DNA of 10,499 bases from Pseudomonadota bacterium. Its GTDB lineage: Bacteria > Pseudomonadota > Alphaproteobacteria > UBA9219 > RGZA01. How positions within the stretch are numbered: the first letter of the stretch is position 1; every line of letters starts with the position of its first letter. The notes under the pieces were generated by a model that was not told the origin of the DNA, did not search any database, and saw only the letters and a program-made list of their open reading frames with translations. The position numbers and the translations under genes are program-made. The stretch spans positions 1 to 10,499 of the forward strand of contig JACQAB010000024.1 in NCBI GenBank assembly GCA_016195205.1, in the 5' to 3' direction. Below, piece by piece: positions 7,082-10,499 of this stretch.

Positions 7082-7699
7082 ATGGAAATGGGGATCAATC
7101 AAGCCTCTACCTATGCCGTATGGCAGAAATGGGCCAAGGCGCTGCAGCGCCAGTTGGAACGTATTGCCGAAATTTATGAAGCGCATGAAGAAGGCGCCGA
7201 AGCCCAGAAACTGAAGAATTATATCGACCGGCTGAAGCTGTTTGTCGACCCGGTGGCCCATGCCCAGGAACTGGCCCGGCGCAATTATGACGTCAAGGGC
7301 AGCTACAACAAGCTTTACATGCTGGCCATGGTGTCGCTGCAACTTCTGTTCCGCGAGGCTTTGAGCTTCCTGCTCCAGGTGTCGGAAGACATGCAGCGGA
7401 TTCTGGATTCATCTTACATCAACTGCAATGGCCGCACCGCCAGCGATGTTTTCAAGGGCCCGCACGGCACGCAATATGAAGGCATCGGCAACGGCTTGCC
7501 CGACCTGCCCGACCGGCTGCCCTGGGTGCTTTATCAGTTGCTGGAACAAGCCGATGTGGGCGGCGAGGAATACCTGCACCGCGGCCTGCAACGCGTGGAA
7601 GAACCCGCCGATGCCCTGGCCGAAGGGGAAAACGCGCACCCCGACCGGCATGAATATCATCAGCGCAATAAAAAGATCACCGCCACGGGCGTGCAATGA
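7082..7699 (+). CDS. Unrecognised helical protein (205 aa), first of an adjacent pair
   Basis: I do not recognise a family. The first 70 residues are charged and predicted helical: Y11, W14, W17, then LQRQLERIAEIYEAHEEG. A conserved-looking DPVAHAQELARRNYD segment follows, and a hydrophobic, probably amphipathic helix at about 78-100 (LYMLAMVSLQLLFREALSFLL). A Gly/Pro-rich part (GPHGTQYEGIGNGLPDLPDRLPW, 127-148) and an acidic to polar tail end the protein. There is no signal peptide and no obvious catalytic motif. The frame extends to a TTG at 7043, but that lies inside the promoter upstream of the predicted transcription start, so 7082 is preferred; ATG 7088 is also possible. The next gene shows Trp at the same residues 14 and 17, suggesting a shared N-terminal module. 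Confidence 0.75.
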   Translation: MEMGINQASTYAVWQKWAKALQRQLERIAEIYEAHEEGAEAQKLKNYIDRLKLFVDPVAHAQELARRNYDVKGSYNKLYMLAMVSLQLLFREALSFLLQVSEDMQRILDSSYINCNGRTASDVFKGPHGTQYEGIGNGLPDLPDRLPWVLYQLLEQADVGGEEYLHRGLQRVEEPADALAEGENAHPDRHEYHQRNKKITATGVQ

Positions 7700-7700
7700 A

Positions 7701-7773
7701 GGGGCTAGAGGCTAGTTTTTTAACGAATTTAGCATTTTTTTATTTCTAGCCCCTAGTCTCTAGCCCCTAGCCC
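7701..7773. repeat. CTAG heptamer array with inverted counterpart
   Basis: CTAG occurs six times in 66 bases. Four copies begin at 7746, 7753, 7760 and 7767, exactly seven bases apart, as CTAGCCC-type units (one reads CTAGTCT). Two more begin at 7705 and 7712, again seven apart, in inverted orientation. GGGGCTAGAGGCTAG (7701-7715) is the reverse complement of 7753-7767 with one mismatch, and an AT-rich loop lies between. Another CTAGCCC lies at 8516-8522, near the second solitary palindrome. It fills the spacer between the two unrecognised genes. Confidence 0.8.
7711..7745 (+). terminator. Possible weak terminator after the 7082 gene
   Basis: GCTAG at 7711-7715 can pair with TTAGC at 7729-7733 (one G-T pair), with a few internal A-T pairs, followed by ATTTTTTTATTT. 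The stem is short and interrupted, so termination would be inefficient at best. It competes with the larger inverted-repeat pairing of the same region. Confidence 0.3.
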
Positions 7774-7788
7774 CTGTAAATTTGAAAC

Positions 7789-8460
7789 ATGCCACAGAGA
7801 TACAGCGAACGCGCGCCCTTTAACGACTGGTGGTACTGGTCGGAATGCCTGGTCAAGCGCTTCCGCACCATGGAAGAGCTTTACCGCGAGGAAGGCGAAA
7901 CCGACCGCGCCTTCGAAATCGGCGAGTTGGCCAAAAAGTTGAAAGACAACTGCATGGTGCCCGTGGAGGCCATCCGCAAGGGCATGAAAACCGAGGAACA
8001 GAAAATAGAAGTAAAGCGCCTGGAGGAAGAGGCCATTTACAACGCCGCCAACATGTTCCGTGACGTTTTGTTCAACTTTCCGTTCATGTCGTCCTCCATT
8101 CAGGAATTCCTGGGCGTGAAATGGGACGAGTTGAAATGGGACGAAGACGAGGAAGAAGTCGATGAATTTGGCGCGCCCAAAAAGAAAAAGCGGCGTAGCA
8201 GCGGCGACACCCGGATTCTTGAACTGTTCTGGGGCCCCAAGGCCCGGCAGGACGAAGGCATCCGCAGCGGCAAGGTGGAGGACGGCGGGTTGCCCGGCAT
8301 CCTGAATAACCTGATGATGGCTGAAAAATCCTCGTCCAACCGGCAACCCACCGAATATGGCCAGTTCGTGCAGGCCGCCGCCAACCAGCAGTTCCTGAAC
8401 GTACAGAAGCATGAAAAAGCCGGCGTGATGGTGAACTTCAAACCACCTGGTGGAATCTAA
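7789..8460 (+). CDS. Unrecognised charged protein (223 aa), second of an adjacent pair
   Basis: I recognise no family. The N-terminus is aromatic (FNDWWYWSECLVKRF, 11-25) and leads into charged helical sequence to about residue 82. Next come a hydrophobic stretch (MFRDVLFNFPFMSSSIQEFLGV, 89-110), a very acidic run (WDEDEEEVDE, 117-126) and a basic run (KKKKRR, 131-136). A long polar C-terminal part includes LELFWGPKARQDEG and ends in PPGGI. There is no signal peptide or classical transmembrane helix. The acidic/basic junction looks like a flexible linker. No Shine-Dalgarno sequence precedes the ATG at 7789; the start is chosen because residues W14, W17, L21, Y32 and L51-K52 then fall at the same numbers as in the 7082 protein. 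A 24-bp palindrome directly follows the stop codon. A long minus-strand frame covers the same stretch but looks like a shadow. Confidence 0.75.
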   Translation: MPQRYSERAPFNDWWYWSECLVKRFRTMEELYREEGETDRAFEIGELAKKLKDNCMVPVEAIRKGMKTEEQKIEVKRLEEEAIYNAANMFRDVLFNFPFMSSSIQEFLGVKWDELKWDEDEEEVDEFGAPKKKKRRSSGDTRILELFWGPKARQDEGIRSGKVEDGGLPGILNNLMMAEKSSSNRQPTEYGQFVQAAANQQFLNVQKHEKAGVMVNFKPPGGI

Positions 8461-8484
8461 TATTTCCCCTCCCTTCGGGAGGGG
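8461..8484. repeat. Short palindromic repeat, solitary copy 2 (REP-like)
   Basis: Identical over 24 bases to the element after fabI. CCCCTCCC at 8466-8473 pairs with GGGAGGGG at 8477-8484 around TTC. It begins on the first base after the stop codon of the upstream gene. No T-tract follows. Confidence 0.8.
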
Positions 8485-8542
8485 GATTCTATTTCGCTAG
8501 CCGATAAAGAACGCCCTAGCCCCTTCAAAGAAAATTCTTCTC

Positions 8543-8568
8543 CCGTGGTTAAAAACGCTTAACCACGG
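8543..8568. promoter_or_regulatory. Perfect 10-bp inverted repeat, possible operator
   Basis: CCGTGGTTAA at 8543-8552 and TTAACCACGG at 8559-8568 are exact reverse complements around a 6-base spacer. No T-tract follows on either strand, so it is unlikely to be an intrinsic terminator. It lies about 75 bases before the start codon of the 8642 gene, upstream of an extended -10-like TGCTAGATT at 8596-8604. A dimeric-repressor or activator site is plausible but inferred. Confidence 0.5.
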
Positions 8569-8607
8569 TCGAAAGTATTGATGGCGAAAATATATGCTAG
8601 ATTTCTT

Positions 8608-8631
8608 CCTACGATTTTGAAGATTTGTAGG
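8608..8631 (+). promoter_or_regulatory. Leader hairpin overlapping the ribosome binding site of the 8642 gene
   Basis: CCTACGA at 8608-8614 can pair with TTGTAGG at 8625-8631 (seven pairs, one of them G-T), with a partly paired interior. The 3' arm contains the start of the AGGAG Shine-Dalgarno site (8629-8633), which lies eight bases before the ATG at 8642. Folding would partly hide this site, so translational control is possible. The hairpin is small and may be incidental. Confidence 0.4.
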
Positions 8632-8641
8632 AGCAAAAAAA

Positions 8642-9085
8642 ATGACGTTCTCTTCTTACTCTTCTTATGTTTGGGATGCGATCTCTTCTGTTTCTTCGAT
8701 CCTGGTGCCTGCTTCCTATAAGCCCCCGGAAGGATGCCAGGCCATCATGCGGAATGTAAGAAGCCGTGATGGTAAAAATGAACCTGTGCGCCTGTATGAT
8801 TTTTCAACGCGCGGCAAGGCCCTGCAGGCTGCCAAAGGCAACGAGAAGGACCCGAGCGTTATAGCGGCAGGTCAAGCTTCCAAGCCTCGCGATGTTGTTG
8901 AAGTCAATAACCCCGATAAATCGGTACGAGTTAAAGCCCAGTTTGATCCTGACAAGGCCCGCACTCAGGCAGTGTGGAATAAGATCGTTGCCTACCGTCA
9001 GCAGCTGGGGGATGACTGCGGTATAAAAATAACCGATACCAAGCCTTATGATAATAAAGGAAAGGTTTTCGAATTTAAGAAATAG
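8642..9085 (+). CDS. Unrecognised small protein (147 aa)
   Basis: No family recognised. The start is well supported by AGGAG at 8629-8633 with eight bases of spacing. The N-terminus is unusually rich in Ser and Tyr (MTFSSYSSYVWDAISSVSSIL), forming a weakly hydrophobic segment but not a convincing cleavable signal. Two cysteines (C32, C126) could form a disulfide if the protein is exported. The remainder is polar and charged, with VVEVNNPDKSVRVKAQFDPDKA around 85-106 and a basic end (KGKVFEFKK). Composition and codon use look more AT-rich than in the housekeeping genes. It has its own leader structure and its own strong terminator, so it is a single-gene transcription unit. Confidence 0.7.
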   Translation: MTFSSYSSYVWDAISSVSSILVPASYKPPEGCQAIMRNVRSRDGKNEPVRLYDFSTRGKALQAAKGNEKDPSVIAAGQASKPRDVVEVNNPDKSVRVKAQFDPDKARTQAVWNKIVAYRQQLGDDCGIKITDTKPYDNKGKVFEFKK

Positions 9086-9117
9086 GCATTCAAGTTAACT
9101 TTAAAATCCCCCTTCAG

Positions 9118-9155
9118 AAACCCCGCCCCTTCAGGCGGGGCTTTTGTCTTTTCTC
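9118..9155 (+). terminator. Intrinsic terminator after the 8642 gene
   Basis: CCCCGCC (9121-9127) pairs perfectly with GGCGGGG (9134-9140) around a 6-base loop. The stem is preceded by AAA and followed by CTTTTGTCTTTT. It begins about 35 bases after the stop codon. Confidence 0.85.
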
Positions 9156-9280
9156 CCCTCCCCCTGAGGGAGGGGCCGGGGGTGGGGTAGGGCGTGACGT
9201 TTTTCAAATCCTCACCACTTACGCTGGCGGCAACCTTCTGACCCCACCCCTTTATCCCCTCCCTCAAGGGGAGGGGAAAT
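9153..9280. repeat. REPIN/MITE-like inverted doublet of the palindromic repeat
   Basis: The left arm (about 9155-9190) and the right arm (about 9239-9276, read on the minus strand) share the pattern CCCCTCCC, a few bases, TGAGGGAGGGG, a short variable spacer, then GGGGTGGGGT. Each arm is itself a hairpin, and the two arms together form a larger inverted repeat around a core of about 45 bases with no coding content. The right arm continues into AAAT, matching the ATTTCCCCTCCC edge of the two solitary copies. Together with flanking DNA it accounts for most of the roughly 300-base gap between the 8642 and 9386 genes. Confidence 0.75.
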
Positions 9281-9385
9281 TAAATTCGCGATTAACCATA
9301 CATGCAACTATTGTTAGCATTGCATGCACACCCCGCCACAGTATATATCTCGTCAACATTTTTTGATTATTCACGCGAGGAAAAA

Positions 9386-10063
9386 ATGGTTTCCAGTTAT
9401 GCAAGAGGCCTTGTAACAGCGCTCATGATCCCTGTGATGGGGGCCGGAAATGTTACGCAAGTAGCCGCACAAACAGCTCTAAAGGCTCCTCCCCCGGCAG
9501 CCGCGGGATCGATCGTTCATCAAGCCCAACAAGCGCCGGGAAAACCACCCTGGCCCGGCATTTGGAAGGGAAACTGGAGTAATAAAGCCCATGTCATTTA
9601 TATCCTGCAAGACGGCAGGAAAGTTTTAGGAAAATTCCCGGCTTACGGTTATAGCGACGACGCGGCGGGTCTTAAATTCGCCAGGGATATGAACAGGAAA
9701 CGCGCAGAACAGGTGGCCAATGAATACGGCGCGCCTGTTATAGGAATCGAGCGCAAGCCCGGCGCAAAAATTGGCGCTCTGGATGTTTCCACGGTGATTA
9801 CCGAAAGGGATCCCGTGCTTCCGGGAAATAGAGAACCCGTACCGGTTGCTCCTAGGGGCAGCGGGCACAGAAGCGAGGCGCCTGCTACTCGAGCAGCGCC
9901 TGCTGCCCCGTCTGCTTCTACAGAGGGCCTGCAACCCTGCCACACCTTTGCGATAGGCAGAAGGCGTGGCCAACCGTGCGTTGGCCGCGATGGAAGCCCG
10001 CGCGAAATTACGAATATACAGGGCGGCAAAGTCTTCACACGTCCTGCCGGTCCGGCACGTTAA
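9386..10063 (+). CDS. Predicted exported Pro/Ala-rich protein, unrecognised (225 aa)
   Basis: Start chosen at the ATG at 9386, with GAGG at 9377-9380 five bases upstream. The frame extends to an ATG at 9302 that has no ribosome site. From 9386 the N-terminus is a plausible Sec signal: a short polar start, then hydrophobic GLVTALMIPVMGAGNV, with possible cleavage near VAAQ-TA (about 27-30). The mature protein has a Pro/Ala linker, then a region with PWPGIWKGNWSNKAHVIYILQDGRKVLGKF (55-84) and a basic helix RDMNRKRAEQVANEYG (100-115). A second Pro/Ala-rich linker (about 145-180) leads to a small C-terminal module with two cysteines (C185, C198) in CHTFAIGRRRGQPCVGRDG. The layout of signal, linker, domain, linker and Cys module suggests a periplasmic or secreted protein. 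I recognise no family. Confidence 0.72.
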   Translation: MVSSYARGLVTALMIPVMGAGNVTQVAAQTALKAPPPAAAGSIVHQAQQAPGKPPWPGIWKGNWSNKAHVIYILQDGRKVLGKFPAYGYSDDAAGLKFARDMNRKRAEQVANEYGAPVIGIERKPGAKIGALDVSTVITERDPVLPGNREPVPVAPRGSGHRSEAPATRAAPAAPSASTEGLQPCHTFAIGRRRGQPCVGRDGSPREITNIQGGKVFTRPAGPAR

Positions 10064-10083
10064 ATCCGTTTCATAAAAATCTT

Positions 10084-10123
10084 ATTCCGGCCCGGGCCAA
10101 ACGCTTCGGGCCGGAATTGTTTT
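10084..10123 (+). terminator. Strong terminator between convergent genes
   Basis: TTCCGGCCCG (10085-10094) pairs perfectly with CGGGCCGGAA (10107-10116), extended by A10084-T10117, around a 12-base loop and followed by TTGTTTT. Upstream there is an A-rich run that reads as T-rich on the minus strand, so it may also stop transcription from the convergent gene. Confidence 0.85.
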
Positions 10124-10155
10124 AAGGACTGTTTGGATTTTGCGCCGCGCGCAGA

Positions 10156-10499
10156 TTAACGGGAAAATTTTGGCTGCCATGTGCCGCTCGGTGATGGCGT
10201 AGGATCTGGCTCTTCCCGGGTTTTTGGCGCCGCCTTAGGGGCTCCCTTGGAAGGCTCGCCGGCGGGCGCTTTGAAACTTGGCCGAGGTCTTTCTTTATGA
10301 GGCGGCTCGGCGGGCCGCTGGCCCGGTGTGCCATCCAGCTCGCCATTCAACAGGCTTCCTATAAGCGTGTGCCCCTTGTAATTAACGCCCCGGGCACCGG
10401 TATCGTGAGCGGCAAGAATCCAATCGCGACCATTATGTCTGATCTTCATAAGCCGGCCATAATTCCCCATGGCGGTTCCGGTCTTAAAAAACTCCACGC
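10156..10499 (-). CDS. Unrecognised protein, C-terminal part (5' end outside window)
   Basis: Minus-strand frame open from the right window edge to a TAA at 10156-10158, about 113 codons. A GTG at 10495-10497 is not a credible start, because the frame reads through the edge. The visible part begins with a small folded-looking segment (FFKTGTAMGNYGRLMKIRHNGRDWILAAHDTGARGVNYKGHTLIGSLL). It then passes into a Pro/Lys/Glu-rich, probably disordered tail (AEPPHKERPRPSF...TPSPSGTWQPKFSR). The HDTGARG piece faintly recalls the DTG core of 3D/double-psi beta-barrel domains, but this is too weak to name a function. It converges on the exported-protein gene across a shared terminator. Confidence 0.6.
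   Translation of the reverse strand, partial: VEFFKTGTAMGNYGRLMKIRHNGRDWILAAHDTGARGVNYKGHTLIGSLLNGELDGTPGQRPAEPPHKERPRPSFKAPAGEPSKGAPKAAPKTREEPDPTPSPSGTWQPKFSR

Noticed and set aside
7701..7773. Possible CRISPR-like array from regularly spaced repeats
   Set aside because: The units are seven-base tandem repeats with no unique spacers, and there are no cas genes.
7753..8412. 219-codon minus-strand frame opposite the 7789 gene
   Set aside because: It begins in the CTAG repeat, has shadow-like composition (His, Phe, Gly, Leu), and no ribosome site. The plus-strand frame matches its neighbour's orientation and N-terminal pattern.
9046..9267. 73-codon minus-strand frame over the terminator and palindromic doublet
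   Set aside because: It runs through terminator and repeat sequence and ends inside the 8642 gene, so it is not credible as coding.
9302..9385. N-terminal extension of the exported protein to an ATG at 9302
   Set aside because: No Shine-Dalgarno site is present. Starting at 9386 gives both a good ribosome site and a signal peptide.

Overview
The window looks like chromosomal DNA from an alphaproteobacterium. The evidence is the run pdxH, 17-kDa/RT0821-type lipoprotein, dnaJ-family gene, fabI, aroC, which I recall as a recurrent alphaproteobacterial neighbourhood, together with an alphaproteobacterial-style FabI sequence and a fairly GC-rich coding composition. I cannot assign a genus. The number of unrecognised small genes suggests a poorly sampled lineage.

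Layout. Positions 1-215 hold the 3' end of an unrecognised gene. It is followed closely by thrS (threonyl-tRNA synthetase, to 2276). pdxH (2277-2882, minus strand) converges on thrS with no base between the two stop codons. A glycine-zipper lipoprotein gene (2969-3460) diverges from pdxH and ends in a strong intrinsic terminator. That terminator's U-tract lies only six bases before the start codon of a zinc-finger-less DnaJ/CbpA-type co-chaperone (3527-4483). A small orphan gene on the minus strand (4501-4800) with an ideal ribosome binding site sits between dnaJ and fabI. fabI (4973-5845) and aroC (5926-7002) follow on the plus strand.

The right third (7003-10499) is accessory-like. A good sigma70-type promoter after aroC drives an unrecognised gene (7082-7699). 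A second unrecognised gene follows (7789-8460), and its N-terminus shares a Trp-x-x-Trp pattern at the same residue numbers. Next come an unrecognised small gene (8642-9085), a predicted exported Pro/Ala-rich protein (9386-10063), and the 3' part of a minus-strand gene running off the window. Most of these are separated by hairpins, terminators and short palindromic repeats.

How the genes relate. thrS serves translation, pdxH makes pyridoxal phosphate, fabI completes fatty-acid elongation, aroC makes chorismate and the DnaJ protein is a co-chaperone. These are housekeeping functions without one shared pathway. The most unusual non-coding content is repeat structure. There are two identical 24-bp palindromes directly after two stop codons, a REPIN/MITE-like inverted doublet of the same family (9153-9280), and a CTAG-based array with strict 7-bp period and an inverted counterpart (7701-7773). 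I found no clear defence system, CRISPR array, transposase, tRNA or rRNA.
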